Of a stretch of DNA of 55,650 nucleotides, positions 1 through 10,546 are shown piece by piece. The stretch's first letter is position 1. Every line of letters starts with the position of its first letter. The DNA lies in contig NZ_KE384004.1 of NCBI RefSeq assembly GCF_000423305.1, forward strand, positions 104,068 to 159,717. Reading direction: 5' to 3'. This DNA comes from Legionella moravica DSM 19234. GTDB taxonomy: Bacteria > Pseudomonadota > Gammaproteobacteria > Legionellales > Legionellaceae. The notes beneath the pieces were generated by a model. The model saw only the letters and a program-made list of their open reading frames with translations. It searched no databases and had not been told where the DNA came from. The translations under genes were made by a program, and so were the position numbers.

Positions 1-342
1 GGGCAAGACAGGTTGTTTGTCTTGTAAAGAGAAAATAAAGTGGTGATATAGAGCGGAACTGCTAGTTGAAAGAGAGTTTAAACGGGGAGAAAGATAATCC
101 CCTTTGACTCTTTGGCATCGGTTTATTTTGAAAAATGGTTGCCCGCCTGCGCGGGCAAGACAGGTTGTTTGGCATGTAAAGAGAAAATAAAGAAGTGATA
201 TAGAGGGGAGCTGCTAGTTGAAAGAGAGTTTAACTGGGGAGAAAGATAATCCCCTCTGACTCTTTAGCATCGGTTAATTTTGATGAATGGTTGCCCGCCT
301 GCGCGGGCAAGACAGGTTGTTTGTCATGTACAGAGAAAATAT
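1..342. repeat. 152-bp tandem repeat, two full units plus a partial third
   Basis: A unit beginning GGGCAAGACAGGTTGTTTG starts at 1, 153 and 305, so the period is exactly 152 bp. Units 1 and 2 differ by a handful of substitutions. Unit 3 breaks off near 342. Each junction carries a GC-rich hairpin (GCCCGC-CTGC-GCGGGC at 141-156 and 293-308), and each unit has a second small stem (GGGGA...TCCCC). No credible coding frame crosses it. The array may extend left of the window. There are no short conserved repeats with unique spacers, so it is not CRISPR. Confidence 0.85.
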
Positions 343-368
343 TGTGTCATTTAACTCCGCTTCGCGGC

Positions 369-429
369 CTGATATATCCACTCAAATTTGCTAAAAAATA
401 ATTGCAGTAAATTTGAGGGGATATATCAG
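369..429. repeat. Long inverted repeat (21-bp arms)
   Basis: Arms at 369-389 and 409-429 are reverse complements over 21 bp with one mismatch, around a 19-nt loop. Both arms are edged by TTCGCGG-type sequence (361-367 and 430-436). The folded RNA would be a strong hairpin without a T tract. It looks like the core of a small palindromic repeat rather than a terminator. The rest of 430-700 shows nothing I can name. Confidence 0.6.
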
Positions 430-700
430 TTCGCGGCGAGGAATAGTTGAAAGCTGTCGTTCTGGAGATGCCCTCCATTCTTTTTTAATACAAGGCTATT
501 CCGTTAAGCGGGGTAAATCCATTTTCATTAATAACACAAACACCGAAAACACCATAAAATTTTCCGTGGAGATGAGGCGCGACGGCATATGGAAGAGCGA
601 AACTGAGTGCTTTGGGGCTTAACAGCCCCATAGCTAGCAGACCAATTAGCCTGCTGGCCGGTGTTTTGTCCTTTTAGTATTCTTAATATCTGAAACTCTA

Positions 701-2719
701 TTAAGACTGAATGCCATTATGTCTAAGCAAAGCGTCTACTGTTGCAGCACGGCCTCTGAATTCTTTGTACGCCGATGCGGCTTTTTTGGAACCACCTACT
801 TCCAAAATATATTTTAAGAAATCATGGCCGGTTTTTGCATTGAAGATGCCCTCTTCTTCAAAACGAGAAAAAGCATCGCTGGATAATACTTCAGCCCAAC
901 TGTAACTGTAGTATCCTGCAGCATAGCCGCCACTAAAAATATGGCTGAAGCTGTGCTGAAATCGATTGTAAGGCGCAATGGGAATAATATTGGTTTTACG
1001 ACGTACATCAGCAAGAATATCGGCTACCAACGAGCTTGCATTTGCTTTAAATTCTTGATGAATGCGAAAATCAAATAGAGAGAATTCCATCTGCCTTAAC
1101 ATGGCCATGGCCGATTGAAAGTTCTTCGCAGCGATTAAGCGCTCAAATAATGAGACAGGAAGTGGCTCGCCAGTATCCACGTGAGCGGTCAATAAAGACA
1201 AGGCGCTCTGTTCCCAACACCAGTTTTCAAAAAACTGACTGGGTAATTCAACGGCATCCCACTCCACCCCATTAATACCTGAAGCACTTAAATAATCCAC
1301 CTGAGTCAAAAGGTGATGCAGGCAATGCCCAAATTCATGAAACAGAGTAATCACTTCGTCATGCGACAAGGTTGCTGGTTTCGTCGTGGAAGTCTTTGCA
1401 AAATTACAGGTTAATGTAGCAATGGGAAGCTGCAATGTTCCATCATCAAGTCTTCGCCTGCTTTGTAGTGAATCCATCCACGCGCCACCCCGCTTATTAG
1501 GCCTGGCATATAAATCCGTATAAACATAACCGCGAACCTGATTGTGTTCATCAATAACACCAAAACACTGTACGTCTTTATGCCAAACATCAACGCCGGG
1601 GATTTCCTCTATAGTCATTCCATAGAGTTTTTTAACTATGGTAAATAAACCCTGCATCACTTTGGGTTGAGGAAAATAGGGGCGTAATTCTTCTTGAGAT
1701 AAGGCATAAAGATCCTGTCTTCTTTTCTCAGACAAGAAGGCGACATCCCAGGGTTTCACTGGCGCCAAATCAAATTGCTCTGCGGCGAACTGTTCTAATT
1801 GAGCAAATTCCTGCTGAGCTTGTTGACGCGCTTTATCAACCAGGTCAGTCATAAATGTAGTGACCTGGCTGGTTGATTCAGCCATTTTGGTTGCCAGGGA
1901 GAGTTCTGCATAATTGTTAAATCCCAAGAGTTGGGCTTTTTCATGGCGTAATGCCAATTGTTCGTTGATCAAATCAGTATTATCGTAAGTTCCGGCATTC
2001 GGCCCCTGATCTGAGGCTCTCGTGACATAGGCCTGATACATCTCTTCACGTAAGGCTCTATCCTGCGCATGAGTAATTACTGCTTGAAAACAAGGATACT
2101 CAAGGGTCAAAACATAACCATCCAGACCTTGTTCTTTGGCCAGTTCTCTTGCGGTATTCATCGCATGTTCGGGCAAACCGGTCAATCGATGAGCATCGGT
2201 AATATGCAGAGTAAATGCCTGCGTGGCATCGAGTACATTATTGCCAAACTGATTCGACAGCTCTGCCAACCGGGCCTGAATCGCTTCAAATCGTTTTTTA
2301 TCGCTCTTGGACAGTGCAACGCCTGATAACTCAAAATCCAGAAGGCTGTCTTCGATTATCTTTTGCTGTGCAGGATTTAAAGCATGCGTGTCTATAGATT
2401 TAATTGCTTCATACAATCGATGATTATGGCCTATAGCCGCTTCGTAGGCAGACAATAACGGTAAACATGCATCATAACACTCACGTAAGGCTTTGGAATC
2501 CATTACCCCATGAAGATGGGACATAGGCGACCAGAATCGTTCCAGAGAGTCAGCCAAATCATCCAAGGGATACATCAGATTATCCCAGGTATAATGTTGA
2601 TTTTCCTTAAGTACACTATCTATTTGTTCCAAATGGCCTTTTAATAATGCTTCCAGATGAGTCTTGAATCCGGCAATGTCTATATGGCTAAATTGTGGCA
2701 ATCCGATTGGCGATGACAT
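701..2719 (-). CDS. prlC: Oligopeptidase A (M3 family zinc metallopeptidase)
   Basis: Cytoplasmic thimet-type oligopeptidase that degrades short peptides, including cleaved signal peptides, downstream of ATP-dependent proteases. The zinc site HEFGH is at residues 461-465 and sits in the M3 context F-HEFGH-x-LHHLL. The 672-residue length fits E. coli OpdA/PrlC (about 680). There is no signal peptide. The ATG at 2719 is preceded by CAGGG about 9 nt upstream. The downstream neighbour on the same strand is the window-edge repeat region; the upstream one is the membrane protein ending at 2779, only 59 bp away, so co-transcription is possible. Dcp is the main alternative, but the length and motif context favour OpdA. 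Confidence 0.9.
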   Translation of the reverse strand: MSSPIGLPQFSHIDIAGFKTHLEALLKGHLEQIDSVLKENQHYTWDNLMYPLDDLADSLERFWSPMSHLHGVMDSKALRECYDACLPLLSAYEAAIGHNHRLYEAIKSIDTHALNPAQQKIIEDSLLDFELSGVALSKSDKKRFEAIQARLAELSNQFGNNVLDATQAFTLHITDAHRLTGLPEHAMNTARELAKEQGLDGYVLTLEYPCFQAVITHAQDRALREEMYQAYVTRASDQGPNAGTYDNTDLINEQLALRHEKAQLLGFNNYAELSLATKMAESTSQVTTFMTDLVDKARQQAQQEFAQLEQFAAEQFDLAPVKPWDVAFLSEKRRQDLYALSQEELRPYFPQPKVMQGLFTIVKKLYGMTIEEIPGVDVWHKDVQCFGVIDEHNQVRGYVYTDLYARPNKRGGAWMDSLQSRRRLDDGTLQLPIATLTCNFAKTSTTKPATLSHDEVITLFHEFGHCLHHLLTQVDYLSASGINGVEWDAVELPSQFFENWCWEQSALSLLTAHVDTGEPLPVSLFERLIAAKNFQSAMAMLRQMEFSLFDFRIHQEFKANASSLVADILADVRRKTNIIPIAPYNRFQHSFSHIFSGGYAAGYYSYSWAEVLSSDAFSRFEEEGIFNAKTGHDFLKYILEVGGSKKAASAYKEFRGRAATVDALLRHNGIQS

Positions 2720-2778
2720 GTTATACCCTGGTCTGATAATGAATGCTTAAAAGCATAGCATATCAATTGCTTAAGACT

Positions 2779-4104
2779 CTACCCACAACTCAATGATGTA
2801 TCGCCATTCTCTGACAATTCTATTGAGTCTGCCGGAGTAAGAACGGGTTTCACAGGTCCGTCAGATTTCCTGGCAAACAGACCAAATTGTACAACACCAG
2901 AAGGTTTTTCAACTGTATCATTAGGCCGGGACAGCTCCACCTTGCGGGTTAACGCAAAGGTAAGTGCCCAGGTTATAATTATTAATAAAGCACCGATAAA
3001 AGGAAGAACCGGATTTACTGCCAGAACTGGTATAGCAAGACTCATGCCTATAAATATGGCCAAGGTTCCTGCAAGGTGCAAGCCTAAACGCTGTTTTTCG
3101 AACTCAATTCGATGATTAATATAATTCTGATGCTCTTTAATTGCCTTTCTTTCTTCTTCATTATTCGTTGCCAAGCCCATTTTTTTATATTCATCTTGCA
3201 ATTTATAAAGTCGATTTAATTCGATGTACGCTCTTAAACTCGAATTGGCAATATCAAACGCGAAGGCAAACAAGGTTAAGTAAATCGCTAAAGGAGCTAA
3301 GGTACCGGTCAATACAAAACAATTAAGTAATCCCACACTAACCCATACCAAATCATTACCCAATTCAAACCAACGGCGTTGCAGTTGAGCCATAAAACGA
3401 ACATGCCAACCCAGCATTTTTTCTTTAGCATCCATGTCTGGCCATAAGATGGTATGCTTTGCCATTAGATAAAGATTCGCTGTTAAACGGGGGATAAAAA
3501 AGCTCCAGGCAAGATAGTCAAAAAAAGGATTGGTGTAATAATCCATTATTCCGACACAATAATGATATGCTTCATAACCCGTTCCAACAAGATCTAAAAA
3601 ATTTAATACCCGTTTGGTACGGGCCACAAGAAGTCTAAACCAATTGATCTGTGCCGTATTATCCCTGACGTATTGAGTCAATGAGAATTCAGGTTGACAG
3701 GGTTTTATCATGGAATTCCCGGAAGAAAATTTCACTCCAGCCTGTTCCTCGAGCAGGGTTTTATAAACTTGTTGATGGCGCTGTAATCTCGATACTTCAC
3801 GCGGGACAACAAGATAATGTAAATGAACCTCCTCCAGTAACTGAGCAAGCATTAAAGCGGCTTTTAATTGCTCGATGACCTGCTCCTGGCTGATGTGTCC
3901 AGGATAAGAAAAATTATGTCGGATTTGGTGGCATAAGATGCTGTATTCCATGTTGAGAAGAGGATGATTAAGAACCACTTTCTTATAGAATTCGAGCCCA
4001 AGCAATTTAATGCGCTCATCAAAAGACCATTGCAGTGAATTACTCTCTGCAACTTGAAGCAAATCGGGGAAACTGCTTTGCAAATGCACAATAACTGGGG
4101 TCAT
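2779..4104 (-). CDS. Legionella-type multi-span membrane protein of unknown function
   Basis: I do not recognise this family. The longest frame opens at a TTG (4134), but the ATG at 4104 has AGGAAA 3 nt upstream and is preferred, giving 441 residues (MTPVIVHLQ...). The first 150 residues are soluble, helical and rich in Leu, His and Gln. Hydrophobic stretches follow around residues 190-230 and 250-285. A charged helical linker comes next, then two strong adjacent transmembrane segments around 345-395 (after GLHLAG). The C-terminal tail is polar with Glu, Asp and Ser (SIELSENGDTS), which resembles the translocation tails of some Dot/Icm substrates. An inner-membrane protein or a secreted effector are both possible; the sequence does not decide. 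Confidence 0.7.
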   Translation of the reverse strand: MTPVIVHLQSSFPDLLQVAESNSLQWSFDERIKLLGLEFYKKVVLNHPLLNMEYSILCHQIRHNFSYPGHISQEQVIEQLKAALMLAQLLEEVHLHYLVVPREVSRLQRHQQVYKTLLEEQAGVKFSSGNSMIKPCQPEFSLTQYVRDNTAQINWFRLLVARTKRVLNFLDLVGTGYEAYHYCVGIMDYYTNPFFDYLAWSFFIPRLTANLYLMAKHTILWPDMDAKEKMLGWHVRFMAQLQRRWFELGNDLVWVSVGLLNCFVLTGTLAPLAIYLTLFAFAFDIANSSLRAYIELNRLYKLQDEYKKMGLATNNEEERKAIKEHQNYINHRIEFEKQRLGLHLAGTLAIFIGMSLAIPVLAVNPVLPFIGALLIIITWALTFALTRKVELSRPNDTVEKPSGVVQFGLFARKSDGPVKPVLTPADSIELSENGDTSLSCG

Positions 4105-4364
4105 GATTTCCTGCAATAACCTATTGGATCTCAAATTCGTTTCTTTTTGGCTTTAATCATTTGGTGTTGCACCGCCAAATCGCCCTTTCATCCAAAAGGA
4201 TACAAAAACAGGTACATTATGCCAAAATATAAACAATAAGTAAAATTTTAAAAACATTAAAGAAAGGAATTTACATGAGTTGCAACTAAAAATGAATGGT
4301 TTTCTTGCTGATTTATGCCTTCTGAGCGACAATAGCGCCTCAGTTAAATGCATTAAGAGTTCGC

Positions 4365-6371
4365 ATGAATCTTTCCAAAGAATTAGCTAATGCCGTGCGC
4401 ATATTAAGCGTTGATGCCGTAAATCAGGCTCAATCGGGACATCCTGGAATGCCATTAGGGATGGCAGATATAGCAACTGTTTTATGGAAAAAATTCTTAA
4501 AATTCAATCCCAAAAATCCACAATGGTTTAACAGAGACCGTTTCGTATTATCCAATGGCCATGGTTCCATGCTGCTCTATTCGCTTCTTCACCTCACAGG
4601 ATATAATTTGTCCATTGAAGAGCTTAGAAATTTTCGTCAATTACACTCTAAAACACCAGGGCATCCGGAACAAGGACATACCCCAGGAGTAGAAACGACA
4701 ACAGGACCATTGGGCCAAGGTTTGGCTAATTCTGTAGGAATGGCCTTGGCTGAAAAAATACTGGCCAGTCAATTTAATCGTGCTCCCTTTGAATTGGTTG
4801 ATCATTATACCTATACCTTTGTTGGTGACGGCTGTTTGATGGAAGGTATTTCTCATGAAGCCTGTTCGTTAGCCGGGACTCTGGAACTCGGAAAGCTGAT
4901 TGTATTTTATGACGACAATGGAATTTCCATTGATGGCAAGGTTGAATCCTGGTTTACTGATGATACAGCTTCCCGCTTTAGAGCCTATAACTGGCAAGTA
5001 ATTGAAGCGGTTGATGGGCACGACATGAATGCCATTGAGCAGGCGATTATTGAAGCCCGAGCAAATAAAACCCAACCCACCCTGATTATGTGCAAAACAA
5101 TCATTGGACTTGGTTCTTCTGTTGCCGGAAGTGAAAAATCACACGGCTCGCCCCTCAGTGCAGATGACATAATCAATGTAAGACAGTATTTTAACTGGCC
5201 GCATGCACCGTTCGTCATTCCCGACGCCATTGCACAGCAATGGAATCATATAGAACAAGGTGAAAAGGAAGAGCAACAATGGTTGCAGCTCCAGCATGAG
5301 TATCAGCAATGTTTTCCTGAAGAAAACGCTGAATTTTTACGTCGTATTAATGGTGATCTGCCCGATAACTGGCAAGAAGCTTCCGTTGCATTTGTTAATC
5401 AATGCCGCGCCAATCAAAAGTCCATAGCCACAAGAAAGGCCTCACAACAGTGCATTGAATATTTTGCAGCGTTGCTACCCGAAATGTTGGGTGGCTCAGC
5501 AGATCTAACCGGTTCCAATAATACCGACTGGTCAGGCAGCAAGCCGATAACAACCAAAGATTACTCAGGCAACTATCTCTATTATGGGGTTCGTGAATTT
5601 GCAATGGCAGCCATGATGAATGGTTTTGCTGTTCATGGCGGCTTTATACCCTACGGAGGAACCTTCCTGGTCTTTTCTGATTATGCTCGGAATGCGGTTC
5701 GTCTTAGCGCCTTAATGAATCAACGTGTAATTTACGTATTCACCCACGATTCAATTGGGCTGGGAGAGGATGGCCCAACCCACCAGCCTGTAGAACATGC
5801 CGCGATGTTGCGAATGACTCCAGGCATGACCGTCTGGCGTCCTGCAGATTTAATGGAAACTGCTGTTGCCTGGCAAGACTCTTTAGAGCATCATAATGGA
5901 CCAGCATCCTTACTGCTTTCCCGACAGAATCTACCAGCCCTACCCCACAGTGAGAAGGCTGCAGAATTGATTAAAAAAGGCGGATACATTATTAAGGACT
6001 GCGAAGGAAAGCCTGATGCGCTGTTTATAGCAACCGGGTCAGAAGTACATTTGGCCATTCAGGCTGCTGAACAAGCCAATTCAAAAGGGCTAAATGTCAG
6101 AGTAGTATCCATGCCGTGCGGTGAACGGTTTTTGGCTCAGGATGCTGCTTATAAAAATCAGGTATTGCCTGGTGATGTTCGGATCCGTATCGCAATTGAG
6201 GCTGCAAGTACTGCGTACTGGTATCAATTTGTTGGTTTGGATGGCGCCGTGATAGGCCTGGATAGCTTTGGTGTTTCTGCACCAGCGGCAGAGGCTTATG
6301 CCTACCTGGGAATTACCGTGGAACAGATACTAAATACATTGGACAGATTAACAAAACAAACACTTGTGTAA
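4365..6371 (+). CDS. tkt: Transketolase
   Basis: Thiamine-diphosphate enzyme of the non-oxidative pentose phosphate pathway. It moves two-carbon units between ketoses and aldoses. It is 668 residues, the normal length. Visible motifs are SGHPGMPLG near residue 24, the ThDP/Mg site [13 protein letters not shown] near 153, and the catalytic-Glu region [11 protein letters not shown] near 410. The C-terminal domain is complete. The ATG at 4365 follows AAGAG. It opens a same-strand block with gap, pgk and pyk; the gap start is 78 bp beyond the tkt stop. This order recalls the tktA-epd-pgk cluster of E. coli and places sugar rearrangement beside lower glycolysis. Confidence 0.96.
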   Translation: MNLSKELANAVRILSVDAVNQAQSGHPGMPLGMADIATVLWKKFLKFNPKNPQWFNRDRFVLSNGHGSMLLYSLLHLTGYNLSIEELRNFRQLHSKTPGHPEQGHTPGVETTTGPLGQGLANSVGMALAEKILASQFNRAPFELVDHYTYTFVGDGCLMEGISHEACSLAGTLELGKLIVFYDDNGISIDGKVESWFTDDTASRFRAYNWQVIEAVDGHDMNAIEQAIIEARANKTQPTLIMCKTIIGLGSSVAGSEKSHGSPLSADDIINVRQYFNWPHAPFVIPDAIAQQWNHIEQGEKEEQQWLQLQHEYQQCFPEENAEFLRRINGDLPDNWQEASVAFVNQCRANQKSIATRKASQQCIEYFAALLPEMLGGSADLTGSNNTDWSGSKPITTKDYSGNYLYYGVREFAMAAMMNGFAVHGGFIPYGGTFLVFSDYARNAVRLSALMNQRVIYVFTHDSIGLGEDGPTHQPVEHAAMLRMTPGMTVWRPADLMETAVAWQDSLEHHNGPASLLLSRQNLPALPHSEKAAELIKKGGYIIKDCEGKPDALFIATGSEVHLAIQAAEQANSKGLNVRVVSMPCGERFLAQDAAYKNQVLPGDVRIRIAIEAASTAYWYQFVGLDGAVIGLDSFGVSAPAAEAYAYLGITVEQILNTLDRLTKQTLV

Positions 6372-6449
6372 CCCGCGCCTTTTAAACGTCAAAAGGATAT
6401 ATTTGTCAAAAACAAATATGAGTAGGGCACCCCAAATCGGAGAAGTAGC

Positions 6450-7442
6450 ATGGCAATACGAGTCGCAATTAATGGCTATGGCCGCATTGGTCGTTGCATT
6501 TTAAGATCGATTTTTGAATACAACAGACAAAATGAATTTGAGATCGTGGCAATCAACGACTTATCGGGTATTGATGTCACCGCACATTTAACCCGTCATG
6601 ATTCAACCCACGGACATTTCGGTTCGGATGTATCAGTGGAAGGCAATATGCTCATCATCGATGGCCACAACATCCAGGTCATTGCTGAACGCAATCCATT
6701 AAATCTTCCCTGGAAGGATTTAAATATTGATATCGTTTTTGAATGCACTGGGTTCTTTACCAATAGAGAGGCCGCCATGCAACATATTACTGCCGGAGCT
6801 AAAAAGGTATTAATTTCAGCACCTGGTAAAGGGGTTGATGCAACCGTAGTTTACGGAGTAAACCATCATATTATCAAAGCAAGCGACACGATAGTATCCA
6901 ATGCGTCTTGCACCACAAACTGCCTGGCTCCAGTAGTCAAACCATTGAATGATGGACTGGGTATAGAACACGGCTTGCTCAATACCGTTCATGCCTACAC
7001 TAAAGATCAAATGCTCCTGGATGGCAGCCATAAAGATTTACGGCGCGCACGCTCAGCAACTCAATCGATTATTCCAACCAAAACTGGTGCTGCTGCAGCA
7101 GTAGGTCTTGTTTTACCTGAACTTGAAGGTAAACTGGATGGTTTTGCCATGCGTGTACCCGTGCTTAACGTTTCTGTAATTGATTTAACCTTTACAGCAA
7201 AACGTGAAACAACCGTTGAAGAAGTGAACAATCTTGTACGTCAGGCAAAAAGCAGAATTTTACATATTAATGACGACCCCTTGGTTTCTTGCGATTTTAA
7301 TCACAATCCCGCATCATCCATTTTTGATGCAACTCAAACCAAAGTATTAGGTAATCTGGTAAAAGTAGTTGCCTGGTATGATAATGAGTGGGGATTCTCC
7401 AATCGTATGATCGATACAGCACACCAAATGATGAATTGTTAA
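6450..7442 (+). CDS. gap: Glyceraldehyde-3-phosphate dehydrogenase (type I; Epd is the alternative)
   Basis: NAD-dependent oxidation and phosphorylation of glyceraldehyde-3-phosphate. The Rossmann motif NGYGRIGR is at residues 8-15. Asp35 in AINDLS suits NAD binding. The catalytic Cys154 lies in SNASCTTNC. The C-terminal [11 protein letters not shown] signature is intact. It has 330 residues. The ATG at 6450 follows CGGAGAAG. It is separated from pgk by only 10 bp, so the two are co-transcribed. The genomic position (after tkt, before pgk) matches erythrose-4-phosphate dehydrogenase in enterobacteria. However, the [18 protein letters not shown] and TGAAAAVG segments look like ordinary GAPDH. 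A dual role cannot be excluded. Confidence 0.9.
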   Translation: MAIRVAINGYGRIGRCILRSIFEYNRQNEFEIVAINDLSGIDVTAHLTRHDSTHGHFGSDVSVEGNMLIIDGHNIQVIAERNPLNLPWKDLNIDIVFECTGFFTNREAAMQHITAGAKKVLISAPGKGVDATVVYGVNHHIIKASDTIVSNASCTTNCLAPVVKPLNDGLGIEHGLLNTVHAYTKDQMLLDGSHKDLRRARSATQSIIPTKTGAAAAVGLVLPELEGKLDGFAMRVPVLNVSVIDLTFTAKRETTVEEVNNLVRQAKSRILHINDDPLVSCDFNHNPASSIFDATQTKVLGNLVKVVAWYDNEWGFSNRMIDTAHQMMNC

Positions 7443-7452
7443 AGGATAACGC

Positions 7453-8643
7453 ATGAATCTGATAAAAATGAGCGATGTAGACCTGGCTGGTAAACGGGTT
7501 TTAATTCGTGAAGATCTTAATGTGCCGATTAAAGATGGGATAATAACCAGCGACCAAAGATTACGGGCAGCACTGCCAACATTGAAAACAGCCCTCGATG
7601 CAGGCGCAGCAGTGATGGTACTCTCCCATCTTGGTCGACCGGAAGAAGGGCGCTATGAAAAGCGCTTCTCCTTACAGCCGGTTGCTGATTATTTAAAACA
7701 AAACCTCAATTATCCTGTACGGTTTGTCAGTGATTATCTTGACGGAATTGAGATTGCACCAGGTGAATTAGTCATTTGTGAAAATGTACGGTTTAATCCT
7801 GGTGAAAAAGCCAATGACGAGAACCTGGCTAAAAAATTAGCGAATCTGTGTGATGTATTTGTGATGGATGCGTTTGGAACTGCGCATAGAGCACAAGCAT
7901 CTACTTATGGCGTAGCACAATACGCTCCTGTAGCGGCTGCAGGCCCATTGCTGGTGCGCGAGCTTGAAGCGTTGCAGCTGGTGCTCAAGAATCCTAAAAA
8001 ACCCATTGTAGCCATAGTGGGAGGCGCAAAAGTCTCTTCCAAGCTGAGTTTACTGAAACAGCTGGTAGGCATGGTGGATTATCTAATTCCTGGCGGTGGA
8101 ATAGCCAATACCTTCTTAAAGGCACAGGGATTTGAAATTGGTGTTTCTTTGTATGAACCCGATCTTCTGGATGAAGCACGTCTGATCCTTAAACTGGCTG
8201 AAGAAAAAGGCTGCAAAATCCCCTTGCCCAGTGATGTGGTAGTAGGCAAATCATTCAGTGAATCCTGCCCAGCTTTTAATAAAACCTTGGCAAATGTGGC
8301 TATAGATGACATGATTCTTGACATTGGTCCAATAACGGTGAGCGACTACGTCGACATCATAGATGAAGCTAAAACCATCATCTGGAATGGTCCGGTTGGG
8401 GTATTTGAGTTTGCCCAATTTGCTTATGGAACCCGAGCACTTGCCATTGCGATTGCGGCAAGTGATGCATTTTCCATTGCAGGCGGAGGCGATACTTTAG
8501 CTGCAGTAGATCTCTATGATTTGAATAATCAAATTTCCTATATTTCCACTGGAGGTGGAGCATTTCTTGAGTGTCTGGAAGGAAAAACTCTGCCAGCAGT
8601 AGCCATTTTGCAGGAGCGGGCTAAAGATGTTAAGACGGACTAA
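7453..8643 (+). CDS. pgk: Phosphoglycerate kinase
   Basis: Transfers phosphate from 1,3-bisphosphoglycerate to ADP in lower glycolysis. It has 396 residues, typical for bacteria. The N-terminal substrate loop reads [11 protein letters not shown] (residues 19-29) and the HLGRP motif is near 59. The hinge and nucleotide region GGAKVSSKL is near 190, and the C-terminal GGGDTLAAV loop near 345. The ATG at 7453 has AAAGGAT about 6 nt upstream. The last 17 nt overlap the pyk start, which indicates translational coupling with pyruvate kinase. Confidence 0.96.
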   Translation: MNLIKMSDVDLAGKRVLIREDLNVPIKDGIITSDQRLRAALPTLKTALDAGAAVMVLSHLGRPEEGRYEKRFSLQPVADYLKQNLNYPVRFVSDYLDGIEIAPGELVICENVRFNPGEKANDENLAKKLANLCDVFVMDAFGTAHRAQASTYGVAQYAPVAAAGPLLVRELEALQLVLKNPKKPIVAIVGGAKVSSKLSLLKQLVGMVDYLIPGGGIANTFLKAQGFEIGVSLYEPDLLDEARLILKLAEEKGCKIPLPSDVVVGKSFSESCPAFNKTLANVAIDDMILDIGPITVSDYVDIIDEAKTIIWNGPVGVFEFAQFAYGTRALAIAIAASDAFSIAGGGDTLAAVDLYDLNNQISYISTGGGAFLECLEGKTLPAVAILQERAKDVKTD

Positions 8644-10054
8644 AATTGTAGCGACCCTTGGCCCAGCCAGTAAAGATCCGGCCACCTTGCGTGCAATGCT
8701 TGGTGCCGGAGTCGATGTGGTGCGTATTAATTTTTCTCATGCTGATGCCTCAGCCATTGAACTTATAGCTCTCGTGCGAAAAATTGCCCAGGAAATAAAT
8801 CATCCCATAGCCATTATGGCGGATTTACAAGGTCCGAAAATTCGAATTGGACGTTTTAAAGACAAATCCATTACCCTTGTTGATGGCCAGAATTTCATTC
8901 TGGATTGTCAATCCAAAGGTGAACTGGGGGATCATCAGGGAGTCTCCGTAGCGTATCCCAATCTGGCCGATGAACTGGATGCAGGGGATCATCTGTTACT
9001 CAATGACGGATTGATTGAATTGGAAGTGACTGACATTGCGGGCTCCAAAATTCATTGCCATGTCATTGAAGGTGGCGTACTCACTGATCTGAAAGGATTA
9101 AACAGGAAAGGAGGCGGACTGGCAGCAAGAACCCTGACGGAAAAGGACATCAACGATTTGCGCACTGCAATTCAGGCCGAGGTGGATTATATTAGCTTGT
9201 CCTTTGTAAAGGATGCCCAGGATATTCGTAATGCACGGGCATTGATGACTGAATTTGGCGCCAAAATCACCCCTATAATTGCCAAGATTGAACGAACTGA
9301 AGCGCTGGATCACTTAACCGACATTATTCAGGAAGCGGATGCCATAATGGTAGCCAGAGGCGACCTGGGAGTTGAGGTAGGTGCTGCAGAAGTTCCAGCC
9401 ATCCAAAAACACATTATTGAGCAAACCCGTCTTTTAGATAAAGTCGTCATCACTGCGACTCAGATGATGGAATCCATGATAAGCAATCCTCAACCAACTC
9501 GAGCCGAAGTATCTGATGTAGCCAATGCGATATTGGATGGAACCGATGCCGTCATGCTCTCTGCCGAAACAGCAAGCGGTCAATTTCCGATAAAAGTAAT
9601 TTCCATGGTCAATAAAATTTGCTTAAGCGCAGAAAAGCACGCCAGCTTTTTTTATCATGCCGATCCTGAGTCATGCCATTATCAACGCGCAGATCAAGCC
9701 ATAGCCATGGCAACCATGCACGCAGCCAATCATTTTCCAATCCAGGCAATCATTACTCTGACCGAATCCGGTGATACAGCGCTTTGGATCTCGAGGCAAC
9801 ACAGTACCGTCCCTATTATTGCTGTATCTGCCAATAAGCGAACCGTAGGACGTTTGTGTCTGGTTAATAATGTATATCCCATTTATCTTGACTACCATAA
9901 TCTGGATCACCAAAATCTCAGCCAAGAAATCATTCAGGAGTTAGTCAATTCGCAACTCATTAATAAAAATGGTTATGTTTTATTCACTCGAGGCAGAACG
10001 ATTGGAACACCAGGTGGCACTAACTGTATGGAAATAATTTCAGTTGAACTTTAG
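8627..10054 (+). CDS. pyk: Pyruvate kinase
   Basis: Catalyses the last step of glycolysis (PEP + ADP to pyruvate + ATP). It has 475 residues. N-terminal [13 protein letters not shown], the active-site lysine region [10 protein letters not shown] and the metal/phosphate motif [10 protein letters not shown] are present, with a complete C-terminal regulatory domain. The ATG at 8627 lies inside the pgk end, in a different frame, and has AGGAG 10 nt upstream (8612-8616). The TAG stop (10052-10054) coincides with the left edge of a repeat that begins TA-GAGTCTGTTGAC, so the present stop codon may have been supplied by that insertion. Confidence 0.95.
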   Translation: MLRRTKIVATLGPASKDPATLRAMLGAGVDVVRINFSHADASAIELIALVRKIAQEINHPIAIMADLQGPKIRIGRFKDKSITLVDGQNFILDCQSKGELGDHQGVSVAYPNLADELDAGDHLLLNDGLIELEVTDIAGSKIHCHVIEGGVLTDLKGLNRKGGGLAARTLTEKDINDLRTAIQAEVDYISLSFVKDAQDIRNARALMTEFGAKITPIIAKIERTEALDHLTDIIQEADAIMVARGDLGVEVGAAEVPAIQKHIIEQTRLLDKVVITATQMMESMISNPQPTRAEVSDVANAILDGTDAVMLSAETASGQFPIKVISMVNKICLSAEKHASFFYHADPESCHYQRADQAIAMATMHAANHFPIQAIITLTESGDTALWISRQHSTVPIIAVSANKRTVGRLCLVNNVYPIYLDYHNLDHQNLSQEIIQELVNSQLINKNGYVLFTRGRTIGTPGGTNCMEIISVEL

Positions 10055-10318
10055 AGTCTGTTGACCATTACTTCCTTCGCCAAGCCTCCGGGCTTTTTGC
10101 CTGTCTCTTGTGCACAACTCACCGAAAAGCCATATTTGGTGCATCTTGAGCGAAAACCATTCTAAAAAATGCTCACATAGCCATCTATGCTGCGCTTTTT
10201 CAGAATGGTTTTCGCTCAACCTGCACGCAAATCTGACTTTTCTCCAAGATTCTATATTTGTGAACAAGAGTCAGGCTTTTTGCGCGGAATCGAGTAATGG
10301 TCGCATTATTAACAGGTG
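10052..10318. repeat. Hairpin-rich dispersed repeat (family B), possible decayed MITE
   Basis: It begins TAGAGTCTGTTGACC, which resembles the terminal repeat of the family-A MITEs at 46145 and 55092. The right end (GGTCGCATTATTAACAGG) is degenerate. The core has a perfect 18-bp inverted repeat, TTGAGCGAAAACCATTCT at 10146-10163 and its complement at 10202-10219. An inner CATAG-CCAT-CTATG stem lies at 10176-10189. The part from about 10204 to 10285 recurs inverted at 36465-36547. Overlapping frames on both strands arise from this symmetry and are not genes. The rest of the gap (10319-10500) shows nothing I can name. Confidence 0.7.
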
Positions 10319-10511
10319 AATTTAATTAAGACCCTCATAAATACCAAAAACAATTCAAGAGACGTGGGAAAAAAGAGATGAAACTACACTCAGCGTCCAC
10401 TGAAACAAAAAATTGGTGATTAACGTTCTGTCTGAAAATTGTCTGCGAACTCACTTACCTCAGTACAACCACTTTTTAGATTAAAATTTAAACAAATCAC
10501 CGTTTATTAGC

Positions 10512-10517
10512 TATACT
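10512..10517 (+). promoter_or_regulatory. Predicted -10 box of the C58-like gene
   Basis: TATACT lies 30 nt before the ATG at 10547. No good -35 hexamer sits 16-18 nt upstream (TAAACA at 10489 is the nearest). That would fit a promoter dependent on an activator. The gene also lacks a clear ribosome binding site. Confidence 0.3.
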
Positions 10518-10546
10518 TAATTTATTAGCCACTAAAAGCACACATC

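Noticed and set aside
1..342. CRISPR array
   Set aside because: Whole 152-bp units repeat with no variable spacers and there are no cas genes.
413..622. 69-codon plus-strand frame after the 369-429 hairpin
   Set aside because: Starts inside the inverted repeat, has no ribosome site, no family resemblance and odd composition.
10040..10319. Paired frames of 69 (plus) and 75 (minus) codons downstream of pyk
   Set aside because: Both run through the inverted repeat and mirror each other because the DNA is palindromic.
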